This document shows positions 1-4,983 of a DNA stretch of 5,792 nucleotides, piece by piece (position 1 is the stretch's first letter; the number at the start of each line of letters is the position of its first letter). The notes beneath the pieces were generated by a model. The model was not told the DNA's origin, did not search any database, and saw only the letters and a list, made by a program, of their open reading frames with translations. This stretch comes from Deltaproteobacteria bacterium (GTDB lineage Bacteria; Desulfobacterota; Binatia; UBA9968). The position numbers and the translations under genes are program-made. The stretch spans positions 1 through 5,792 of the forward strand of contig JAHKKJ010000268.1 in NCBI GenBank assembly GCA_020027655.1. The letters run 5' to 3'.

Positions 1-7
1 GAATGAG

Positions 8-45
8 TCGCGCAAAGGCGCAAAGGACGCCAAGGGAATCTGAAG
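8..45 (+). repeat. GCGCAAAGG-type dispersed repeat, copy 1
   Basis: The first 18 bases, TCGCGCAAAGGCGCAAAG (8-25), recur exactly at 229-246. The following 20 bases (GACGCCAAGGGAATCTGAAG) are similar to those after copy 2 (CTCGCTAAGGAATGCTAAG), so the repeat unit is about 37-38 nt with a degenerate 3' half. A third, diverged copy lies on the minus strand near 983-1009. I recall similar non-coding strings in several environmental bacterial genomes, but cannot name a family. Confidence 0.7.
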
Positions 46-49
46 CCAG

Positions 50-196
50 AAAAAACTCGAAGTCCAAAATTCGAAACAAATCCAAATGATCAAAAAACAA
101 TTCCAAACAGGCCCGTTTCTGCTTCCGATGTTTTGGATTTCGGATTTCAGTGCTGCGGTTTGTTTCGGATTTCGAGCTTCGGATTTCGGATTTTTG
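50..196. repeat. A/T-rich imperfect inverted repeat
   Basis: The left arm (about 50-109) is rich in TCCAAA and TTCGAAA. The right arm (about 131-196) is rich in TTTGGATTTCGGATTTC. The arms are roughly reverse complements around a centre at 110-130. One exact pairing is CGAAACAAA at 72-80 with TTTGTTTCG at 159-167. Within the right arm the word GGATTTCGGATTT occurs twice (136-148 and 181-193). It could form a long, poorly paired hairpin, or may simply be low-complexity sequence that expanded by slippage. No function is visible. Confidence 0.5.
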
Positions 197-228
197 ATTA
201 GTGAAGAAGTAGGACTCGGATGACAATC

Positions 229-265
229 TCGCGCAAAGGCGCAAAGCTCGCTAAGGAATGCTAAG
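229..265 (+). repeat. GCGCAAAGG-type dispersed repeat, copy 2
   Basis: The first 18 bases (229-246) are identical to 8-25, and the remaining half is similar. This copy stops about 8 bases before the stop codon of the decayed binding-protein gene and points towards it. The diverged third copy sits at the other, truncated end of that gene in the opposite orientation. Confidence 0.7.
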
Positions 266-272
266 ACAGAAG

Positions 273-985
273 TTAGGGCTGGCTACCGGCTTCCTGTTCC
301 ACGCGTTTGAGAAAACTGTTATCGACAAATTCCGATAGCTTTAGGCTCCGTAGGGTTGGGTTCGCCTCTGTCAAGTAAGAAAGGAAAATGCGAAGGTCCT
401 CAGTATTCGTATAGGGATAGAGCGGGATCGGCTCGACATTTTTTCGGTCCAAATGATCCGAGCTGGGGAGATAGCGATTATAGATTGTGAGGACCTGCTC
501 GCGGTTTTTTGAGTCCTTAGCCCAACGCCTCCCTTGTACCAGCGCCCTCACGGTTCGCATGACCACGTCTTTGTTTTGATCGCGAAAACTTCGGGTCGTA
601 AGATACGAGTTCCCCATTACTTTGATTTCCATTTCCAGTGCGTCCGCGAGAACGTGGTAGGGAATTTTCAATTGTTCGAATCGGTCAGTGGCTGTGACCA
701 CACCTGAGACGAGCCCGGATTTGAATGCTGCTACTCTTTGATTCCCCCCGCCGCCGACCTGCACGAGTTCGACATCTCCTGGCTTTAAGCCGACCTTCTC
801 AAGTATCTGGAGCGAGATATAGTAGCTCGTGCCACCGACCCGGTCGACACGATTTTTTTTCCTTTTAGATCTTTGACCGTTTTGACACCGGGCTGAGTGA
901 TAAGCTTGTATTCGATGGGCTCTGCAGTTGCTAAGGCAACCAGATCAGATCCTCTCGAAGCCGCCAGGACAGCTGTAAATGTCTT
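273..985 (-). pseudogene. Truncated, frameshifted NMT1/THI5-like ABC substrate-binding protein
   Basis: Intact members are periplasmic binding proteins of about 320-340 residues that deliver nitrogen/sulfur compounds, pyrimidine precursors or unknown organics to an ABC importer. What remains starts in frame around TFTAVLAASRG and runs through VKDLKGKKI, read from about 985 down to 852. Reading then shifts by one base into DRVGGTSYY, LEKVGLKPG and VQVGGGGNQRVAAF, continuing to the stop at 273-275. Restoring one G in ATCGTGTCGAC gives KKIGVDRVGG, the usual family wording, so one base has been lost near 850-860, next to an A8 run on the coding strand. The signal peptide and roughly the first 80 residues are absent: the frame closes at a TAA at 1019-1021, and the intervening bases match the dispersed repeat. 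No permease or ATPase gene is adjacent. The C-terminal 163 codons alone are open, but would lack half the binding fold. The frameshift could be a sequencing error; the missing N-terminus could not. The exact subfamily and ligand are unknown. Confidence 0.75.
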
Positions 986-1009
986 ACCGTGCTTGGCGTC
1001 TTGGCGCGA
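983..1009 (-). repeat. Diverged GCGCCAAGACGCCAAG repeat, copy 3
   Basis: Read on the minus strand this is TCGCGCCAAGACGCCAAGCA followed by CGGTAAG. It resembles copy 1 (TCGCGCAAAGGCGCAAAG, then GACGCCAAGG) and copy 2 (which continues CTCGCTAAGG). It sits exactly where homology to the substrate-binding protein stops, and it points inwards like copy 2 on the far side. The match is imperfect, so this call is weaker than copies 1 and 2. Confidence 0.45.
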
Positions 1010-1130
1010 TAAATTTTCTTAAAGTCGTTCTCTTGGACATTTTGAAGTTAAGAATCTACGTCAAGATAGGGATCTGTCTCCGAAACAAACATTCCTCAGC
1101 TGGATACACCGTCTTAACACCACCGGTCAA

Positions 1131-1520
1131 TCACTGCGTAAACGATAGCTCCCAACGGTTGCCATCGGGGTCGAAGACATTAATGGAATAATTCGGGCTG
1201 TCCCGATGCGGCCGGACTTTTTCGATGTTGGCGCCGATGTCTTTTAACCCCTTCAAAGCCTTCTCTTGCTCTTGCCAGGGAATATTCAGGGTGTGATGAG
1301 GGTCGACGTCTCGCGGCTTAATCGACGCGTCAAACAGATGGACTTCGAAATTGCCCAGACGAACGTCGACTTCTTTCACTTGGCCGGCCTTTACCTGTTC
1401 TTCCGTCGGCTCAACCCGTCGAGTGATCTGCCCACCGAGCACGTTGGTATAGAAGTCTACTGCTTTGTTGAGATCCTTGGCGCTCATGGCAAAGGTTCTA
1501 AGTCCTTTAATATCAAACAT
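1131..1520 (-). CDS. VOC (glyoxalase/bleomycin-resistance/dioxygenase fold) family protein
   Basis: This 129-residue single VOC domain has two beta-alpha-beta-beta-beta modules. Module 1 (about 3-64) holds LRTFAMSAKDLNKAVDFY and VLGG. Module 2 (about 74-128) ends in the family hallmark FDPDGNRWEL (DPDG at 117-120, E124). VOC proteins often use a His/Glu/His-type metal site. Here E124, H61 and H75/H76 are present, but the first-strand position that is usually His in metal-dependent members reads LRTF, so the metal set looks incomplete. It could be a metal-dependent lyase, isomerase or dioxygenase with altered ligands, or a non-metal binding protein. The reaction cannot be named. The start is secure: GGAGG at 1526-1530 lies 5 nt before the ATG at 1518-1520. 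It follows the TctC-type gene by 62 bp on the same strand with no terminator between, so co-transcription is likely. No convincing terminator follows it. Confidence 0.88.
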   Translation of the reverse strand: MFDIKGLRTFAMSAKDLNKAVDFYTNVLGGQITRRVEPTEEQVKAGQVKEVDVRLGNFEVHLFDASIKPRDVDPHHTLNIPWQEQEKALKGLKDIGANIEKVRPHRDSPNYSINVFDPDGNRWELSFTQ

Positions 1521-1524
1521 GGTA

Positions 1525-1533
1525 ACCTCCTTT
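1525..1533 (-). promoter_or_regulatory. Strong ribosome binding site of the VOC gene
   Basis: The minus strand reads AAAGGAGGT, a near-perfect anti-16S complement, with GGAGG 5 nt from the ATG ending at 1518. It fixes the start and suggests efficient independent initiation, even if the mRNA comes from the upstream gene. Confidence 0.8.
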
Positions 1534-1582
1534 GATTAGTACTGATTCTCTTCCAGTCGATGTCTTTACTCTGGCTACAGGC

Positions 1583-2608
1583 TCACTGGCTCATGATTAT
1601 TTTCACCCGTTCGAGGACTTCGGGTGATTGCGTCATGACCTGCTTCGCTAGTGATTCAAGCTCCTCGCCAGTTGTGGGAGTGATATCGTAGTTTTTTCTT
1701 TTTGCCTCCGCCAGAAGTTCAGGGTCGTTCATGGCTTTCATGAAAGCCTCGCGGAAGATCTTGGTTTTGTCTGCGGGGAAACCAGGCGGCGCGACAATAG
1801 GGCGGCCGAAGTCGCTGGCCGCCAGAACCAAAGGCAGCAAGCGGCGCTCCGCTTCGGGAGTCTTGTGCTCATTCATGAGCTCATAGAGCGTAGGAACATC
1901 GACCAGTCGCGGATCTCGCGTTTTGCCGGTCTGCATCAGAATGCGCGCGAAACCGTTTTTCCGCCAGGTATGGTACGGCTCGCGCGAATGATAGGCCTGA
2001 ATCGTGAGAGCGCGGCAGTGAAGTTCTCCCCGCTCCACTGCCAGGTCGATCTCTCCACCGCCCTGATAGCCGGCAATGACGGTAAATTTTGTCCCGAGAG
2101 TTTCTTCCAGCAGCTTGGGCATGTAACTACCTGAGGTGCCGGCCCCGGTGGAGCCGCATTTCGGCGGCTCTTTGGCTCGCCGCACGTCCGCCAGGCTTTT
2201 GTAGGGTGAATCCGCGCGCATATAAAGCAGGTGATCAGACTTATCGGTGCTACCGATCCAGGTGAATTTTGCCCAATCGTATTTTACCTCGGCCTGTTTT
2301 TGGAGCTGGTTGAAATAGATCGATGGCTGGATTGCGCCGATCGATAGTCCATCAGGTTTGGAAACGTTGTAGATATAGTTGGCGCCGATTATGGATCCCG
2401 CCCCGGGCATGTTTTGGACGATGAAGTTGGGGTTCCCTGGGATGTGTTTGCCGACAAATTGCGCCACGAGCCGAGCATATAAGTCGTAGAGACTTCCGGC
2501 GCTAGCAGCCGCCACGACTGTAACCGTCTTCCCCTGGTAAAAAGAGCTCTGCGCCCGGAGATCTGAGGTCCAGATCAAGAGTATCACTAGCGAGAATATT
2601 TTCTTCAT
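1583..2608 (-). CDS. TctC/Bug-type tripartite tricarboxylate transporter substrate-binding protein
   Basis: This is a periplasmic solute receptor of 341 residues, normal for the family. Residues 1-19 form a signal peptide (MKK, hydrophobic FSLVILLIW, then a DLRA/QSS cleavage site) with no lipobox Cys. Family landmarks follow: GKTVTVVAAASAGSLYDLYA (26-45), where many members have a glycine-rich GG..D segment; QNMPGAGSIIGANYIYN (65-81); KPDG (84-87); GSTGAGTSG (142-150); and GYQGGGEIDLAVERGEL (170-186). Known relatives bind carboxylates or similar anions and serve TctA/TctB permeases, or act in sensing. No tctA or tctB is in the window, so it is an orphan here, as is common for Bug proteins. 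The frame is open upstream to an ATG at 2678-2680, but those 24 codons run through an intergenic hairpin. The GGAGG at 2613-2617 and the signal peptide support the start at 2608. It probably leads the transcript that includes the VOC gene. The ligand is unknown. Confidence 0.9.
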   Translation of the reverse strand: MKKIFSLVILLIWTSDLRAQSSFYQGKTVTVVAAASAGSLYDLYARLVAQFVGKHIPGNPNFIVQNMPGAGSIIGANYIYNVSKPDGLSIGAIQPSIYFNQLQKQAEVKYDWAKFTWIGSTDKSDHLLYMRADSPYKSLADVRRAKEPPKCGSTGAGTSGSYMPKLLEETLGTKFTVIAGYQGGGEIDLAVERGELHCRALTIQAYHSREPYHTWRKNGFARILMQTGKTRDPRLVDVPTLYELMNEHKTPEAERRLLPLVLAASDFGRPIVAPPGFPADKTKIFREAFMKAMNDPELLAEAKRKNYDITPTTGEELESLAKQVMTQSPEVLERVKIIMSQ

Positions 2609-2612
2609 AGAA

Positions 2613-2620
2613 CCTCCACC
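2613..2620 (-). promoter_or_regulatory. Ribosome binding site deciding the TctC-type gene start
   Basis: The minus strand reads GGTGGAGG, then TTCT, then the ATG at 2606-2608. The 4-nt gap from GGAGG is slightly short but workable. It favours the MKKIFS start over the upstream in-frame ATGs at 2678-2680 and 2621-2623. Confidence 0.7.
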
Positions 2621-2640
2621 CATGATTTGAATCGATACGG

Positions 2641-2670
2641 GTTTAATTCCCCGCAGTTTGCTGCGTAATG
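2641..2670. repeat. Small CCCCGCAG palindrome (hairpin A)
   Basis: CGCAG (2652-2656) and CTGCG (2661-2665) form a 5-bp stem with a TTTG loop, preceded by AATTCCC. It resembles hairpin B (about 2805-2835) but lies in the opposite orientation. It falls in the untranslated leader of the TctC-type gene. It looks like a worn copy of a CCCCGC-AGCTTGCT-GCGGGG style intergenic palindrome. Confidence 0.5.
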
Positions 2671-2695
2671 GCGATCCCAAGTCTTCTTAAGGTCC

Positions 2696-2770
2696 GTCAT
2701 TCCCGCATGTTTTTAGCGGGAATCCAGGCGAACCTCGGACTGGACCCCGATAAGAGCATTCGGGGGTGAC
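2696..2770. repeat. REP/BIME-like inverted pair of hairpins
   Basis: The left arm (2696-2727) begins GTCATTCCCGC and ends GCGGGAATCCAG. The right arm (2740-2770) begins CTGGACCCCGA and ends TCGGGGGTGAC. The right arm is an imperfect reverse complement of the left across a 12-nt spacer. Each arm also folds alone: ATTCCCGC (2699-2706) with GCGGGAAT (2716-2723), and CCCCGA (2745-2750) with TCGGGG (2760-2765), both with 9-nt loops. The two stems differ in sequence, but the differences are paired, which preserves the fold. GTCATTCCCGC...GCGGGAATCCAG is a wording I know from intergenic palindromes in many proteobacterial-type genomes. No transposase is nearby. Confidence 0.75.
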
Positions 2771-2794
2771 AACTTTTGGGAAAATTATTATAAA
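2766..2794 (+). promoter_or_regulatory. Candidate sigma70-type promoter for the amidohydrolase
   Basis: GTGACA at 2766-2771 matches five of six bases of the -35 consensus. TATAAA at 2789-2794 matches five of six of the -10 consensus. The spacer is exactly 17 nt. Transcription would start near 2801, giving a leader of about 180 nt that contains hairpin B. The -35 is the last bases of the REP-like right arm. This is a motif match only; the region is A/T-rich and chance matches are possible. Confidence 0.4.
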
Positions 2795-2804
2795 GTTCTT
2801 TCGA

Positions 2805-2835
2805 TACCCCGCTGCTTGCGGCGGGATTCTTTATT
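2805..2835 (+). repeat. CCCGCTG-CTTG-CGGCGGG hairpin (hairpin B)
   Basis: CCCGCTG (2808-2814) pairs with CGGCGGG (2819-2825), with one T-G wobble and a CTTG loop, followed by ATTCTTTATTT. The G/C-rich stem and T-rich tail resemble an intrinsic terminator or attenuator on the plus strand. However, the tail is interrupted, and a related hairpin (A) sits in inverted orientation near 2650, so an intergenic repeat is the likelier reading. Confidence 0.5.
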
Positions 2836-2970
2836 TCCCTTGCCGACAGTTAACGACTCTAGATATTTTGGTTATGGCTTAACACTGCGGTCTTTCTCAT
2901 GTCAATGTCGAATCCGGGTAGAGTGCATCAGTGCTTGCAAGAAGTTGCGCGGCGCTGGTAGATGGTAGTG

Positions 2971-2976
2971 AAGGAG
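2971..2976 (+). promoter_or_regulatory. Ribosome binding site deciding the amidohydrolase start
   Basis: AAGGAG at 2971-2976 lies 6 nt before the ATG at 2983-2985. The earlier in-frame ATG at 2962-2964 has no such site upstream, and using it would place this motif inside the coding region. Confidence 0.7.
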
Positions 2977-2982
2977 AAAAGC

Positions 2983-4008
2983 ATGGCAGCAGGGCCAGAG
3001 AACCAGCCAAGACCGGCAGCCGAGGCTCCTCTTGAGCCCCATTTACCTATTTGTGACCCACACCATCACCTGAGAGAGCGACCCAACGACCGTTATTTCC
3101 TCGAAGAGTTTATTCAAGATACCAGCACCGGGCACAATATCGTGGCGACCGTTTGTGTGGAAAATCGCGCAATGTATCGCAAGGATGGTCCTGAGACAAT
3201 GAAGCCCATCGGAGAGACCGAGTTCTTCGATGGCGTTGCCGCTCACGCCGCCTCGGATCCAAATAACTCGACTCGCGTCGCGGCAGCTATTGTCGGACAT
3301 GCGGATCTCAGTCTGGGAGAGGCGGTGGCCAAGGTGCTCGAGGCACACCTAAGGGCGAGTCCCAACCGCTTTCGCGGCATTCGCCACTCGACCACGTGGG
3401 ATGAAAGCGAGGCTATCAGAAGCGACGCTCGGCCAGGGTTACTGGCGGATAACGCTTTCCGCCGGGGTTTCGCCTGCCTGCAGCGCTACGGCCTGAGCTT
3501 CGACGCCTGGCTCTATCATCCACAGCTTTCGGATCTCGTGGGGTTGGCGCGCGCTTTTCCAGACGTGACGATTGTTCTCGATCACATCGGCGGGCCGCTG
3601 GGTGTCGGACCCTATAAAGGAAAACGAGACGAGGTCTTCCAAGCCTGGCGCAAGGGGATCGCCGACTTATCGACTTGTGCCAACGTGGCGGTGAAACTAG
3701 GCGGGTTTGGGTCGACTCGTTCCGGCTATGATTGGCACGAGCGCGCGGTCCAGCCGGCGTCCGCTGAGCTAGCAGACACGATGGCGCCTTATTTCGACTT
3801 TTGCATAGAGCAATTCGGCGTTCATCGCTGCATGTTCGAGAGTAACTTCCCGGTCGACAAAGCGTCGTATTCCTACGTCGCGATCTGGAACGCTTTCAAA
3901 CGAATCAGTGAAGGCTACTCCGCCGCCGAACGCAAGGCCCTGTTTCAAGACACCGCGGCGCGTGTCTATAGAATCGCAGTCACCGGAGAGCACCAACAGG
4001 CCAGCTGA
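2983..4008 (+). CDS. Amidohydrolase family protein (amidohydrolase_2/COG3618 type)
   Basis: This is a 341-residue TIM-barrel metal-dependent hydrolase of the group that includes 2-pyrone-4,6-dicarboxylate lactonase and L-fuconolactonase-type enzymes; members hydrolyse lactones, esters or amides. Landmarks in order: CDPHHHL (24-30), whose H27-x-H29 is the strand-1 metal motif; RGIRHSTTWD (131-140); AWLYHPQL (175-182) with H179; VLDHIGGPLG (198-207) with H201; and MFESNFPVD (284-292) at strand 8. Classical members read SDWP at strand 8, with a catalytic or metal-linked Asp. Here that position is N288, a wording I also recall in a subset of the family. There is no signal peptide, so it is cytoplasmic. 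The ATG at 2983 is preferred over 2962 because of AAGGAG at 2971-2976. It is divergent from the TctC-type gene and convergent with the alpha/beta-hydrolase, so it is probably monocistronic. Substrate unknown; a lactone or cyclic ester from aromatic degradation is a guess. Confidence 0.9.
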   Translation: MAAGPENQPRPAAEAPLEPHLPICDPHHHLRERPNDRYFLEEFIQDTSTGHNIVATVCVENRAMYRKDGPETMKPIGETEFFDGVAAHAASDPNNSTRVAAAIVGHADLSLGEAVAKVLEAHLRASPNRFRGIRHSTTWDESEAIRSDARPGLLADNAFRRGFACLQRYGLSFDAWLYHPQLSDLVGLARAFPDVTIVLDHIGGPLGVGPYKGKRDEVFQAWRKGIADLSTCANVAVKLGGFGSTRSGYDWHERAVQPASAELADTMAPYFDFCIEQFGVHRCMFESNFPVDKASYSYVAIWNAFKRISEGYSAAERKALFQDTAARVYRIAVTGEHQQAS

Positions 4009-4054
4009 TTAACTCGACACCAGAAACCCGAAACTGGAAACCGCGAAGGCGCCC
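4009..4054. other. Short convergent gap
   Basis: Only 46 bp lie between the stops of two convergent genes. It contains CAGAAACCCGAAACTGGAAA, a low-complexity GAAAC-rich string similar in style to the one at 50-196. CCAG/CTGG (4020-4037) could pair over only 4 bp. GGCG/CGCC around the 4055 stop is also short. No convincing bidirectional terminator is seen. Confidence 0.55.
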
Positions 4055-4918
4055 CTACGCCGCCAGACGCCGCGCGCCGAGCTGGCGCGCGATGAAGGCC
4101 TTGATTCTTTCGTAGGCCCGGTCGGTTTGCGGGCCCGGATTAGCGACCCAGCGGTGCTCGCAGTCCTTAAAGATCTCCAATTCGCATTCTCCACCGGCCG
4201 CCCGGTAAGTGGCGGCAAATTTCTCTTGCACCGCCGGCAGGACGTTATCGTCCAATTCGCCTTGCAACACGTAAAGCGGCGGCAAGGTCACCGGCTCGCG
4301 GCGCTCGAGGATGAGCTGCGGATTCCCTTCGTAGATGGTTTCCCAGGGATTGAAATAGGTTTTGCTGTTCTGGATCATTTCCGCCCACTGTCTTCTCTCT
4401 GCTTGCTGGTAGCGCGCGAATGGATCGCTCACCGGCGAGCGCGCCACGACGTAAGGCAAAGTAGCGTCGACATTTGGGGCCTCGGGCAAAGGATGGGCGT
4501 TGTAGCGCGGGTCATGCGGGCGCATGGCACAGAGCTCGATTTCGTGACCACCGCTGGAACTTCCCAGCGCGCCAACGGTGGCAGGATCGCCGTTCCATTC
4601 TCGCGCCTTCGCCTTGAGCCAGCGCACACCATAGTTCGCGTCCTGCACCGAGGCAGGGTAGGGGGCCTCTGGCGCACGGCGCAGATCAATGGCGACGACC
4701 AAGAGGCCGCTCGCCGCCAGGCTTTCGTCCATCGGCGCATTTGCGGTGCGGTCTTGGTTGTTCCACGCGCCGCCGTGAAGATCCAGCAGCGCAGGGAATG
4801 GCCCGTTGCCTTGCGGCTGGTAAATGCGCGCCATCAAAGTACGCACCGGATCGCGGCGAAACTCGACATCCCAGACTTTGATCTCATAATGCTTCGAAGG
4901 ATCGTATACGGTTGCCAT
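4055..4918 (-). CDS. Alpha/beta-hydrolase (HSL/BD-FAE-like esterase)
   Basis: This 287-residue cytoplasmic alpha/beta-hydrolase has no signal peptide. HGGAW (48-52) is the oxyanion-hole motif of hormone-sensitive-lipase and related carboxylesterases. GSSSGGH (119-125) is the nucleophile elbow, with S121 as the expected nucleophile. QGELDDNVLP (219-228) supplies the acid, most likely D223. CEHRW (253-257) supplies H255. The full triad is therefore present, and an active esterase is expected on short acyl, aryl or carbamate-like esters; the sequence does not fix the substrate. The segment 126-190 between nucleophile and acid is rich in charged and aromatic residues and probably forms a lid. The start at 4918 is supported by AAGGAGG 8 nt upstream (4927-4933). 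It converges on the amidohydrolase and has its own candidate promoter (4984-5013). A long open frame on the opposite strand is a by-product of the high GC here. Confidence 0.9.
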   Translation of the reverse strand: MATVYDPSKHYEIKVWDVEFRRDPVRTLMARIYQPQGNGPFPALLDLHGGAWNNQDRTANAPMDESLAASGLLVVAIDLRRAPEAPYPASVQDANYGVRWLKAKAREWNGDPATVGALGSSSGGHEIELCAMRPHDPRYNAHPLPEAPNVDATLPYVVARSPVSDPFARYQQAERRQWAEMIQNSKTYFNPWETIYEGNPQLILERREPVTLPPLYVLQGELDDNVLPAVQEKFAATYRAAGGECELEIFKDCEHRWVANPGPQTDRAYERIKAFIARQLGARRLAA

Positions 4919-4926
4919 GTTGGGTT

Positions 4927-4934
4927 CCTCCTTA
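4927..4934 (-). promoter_or_regulatory. Ribosome binding site of the alpha/beta-hydrolase gene
   Basis: The minus strand reads TAAGGAGG, then 8 nt, then the ATG at 4916-4918. Both strength and spacing are good, and it fixes the start. Confidence 0.75.
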
Positions 4935-4957
4935 CGACTTACGTTTAAGTGATTTCA

Positions 4958-4978
4958 ACGGGTCCAAATCAATCCCGT
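4958..4978 (-). promoter_or_regulatory. Small inverted repeat at the predicted transcript start
   Basis: ACGGG (4958-4962) and CCCGT (4974-4978) form a perfect 5-bp inverted repeat around an 11-nt loop. It lies right at the predicted transcription start (about 4977) of the alpha/beta-hydrolase. It could be a 5' stabilising hairpin, a repressor half-site pair, or chance. Confidence 0.3.
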
Positions 4979-4983
4979 GTCCT

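Larger units (their letters stand above)
1..272. other. Non-coding repeat-rich gap
   Basis: No credible gene is seen in this stretch. It lies downstream of the decayed minus-strand binding-protein gene. It consists of two copies of a GCGCAAAGG-type repeat (from 8 and from 229) enclosing an A/T-rich imperfect inverted repeat built from variants of TTTCGGATTTCG. The base composition is clearly more A/T-rich and lower in complexity than the coding parts of the window. Confidence 0.75.
2609..2982. other. Divergent intergenic region with nested palindromes
   Basis: This 374-bp gap separates the minus-strand TctC-type gene from the plus-strand amidohydrolase. It contains hairpin A, a double-hairpin REP-like element (2696-2770), a candidate plus-strand promoter (2766-2794) and hairpin B. 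From about 2840 to 2970 I see no further strong signal; TTGCCG at 2840-2845 has only a weak -10 match 18 nt later. No convincing promoter for the TctC-type gene was found. A TATAAT on the minus strand (2787-2792) lacks a -35 partner. Confidence 0.6.

Noticed and set aside
1..265. CRISPR array from the repeated words
   Set aside because: There are only two exact copies, about 220 bp apart, with no regular short spacers and no cas genes.
979..1191. Small plus-strand open frame of 70 codons
   Set aside because: It starts inside the pseudogene and repeat copy 3, runs into the antisense of the VOC gene, and has no ribosome binding site or known domain.
1266..1535. Plus-strand open frame opposite the VOC gene
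   Set aside because: There is no family resemblance and no ribosome binding site. It lies antisense to a well-supported gene.
2609..2680. Upstream extension of the TctC-type protein by 24 residues
   Set aside because: The extension reads through an intergenic hairpin, and it would bury the signal peptide and place the GGAGG inside the gene.
2785..2794. Minus-strand TATAAT (2787-2792) as the promoter of the TctC-type gene
   Set aside because: The -10 hexamer is perfect, but no -35-like hexamer lies 16-18 nt upstream; the bases there are part of G/C-rich hairpin B.
3043..3996. Several minus-strand open frames inside the amidohydrolase gene
   Set aside because: They are all shadows of a gene with conserved metal-binding motifs, and none has supporting signals.
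4020..4037. CCAG/CTGG as a bidirectional terminator
   Set aside because: The stem is only 4 bp with a 10-nt loop and has no T-run on either strand.
4127..4948. Long plus-strand open frame opposite the alpha/beta-hydrolase gene
   Set aside because: Its translation has no recognisable family and is rich in Arg and Val, as expected from the complement of GC-rich codons. The minus-strand frame has a full catalytic triad and a strong ribosome binding site.
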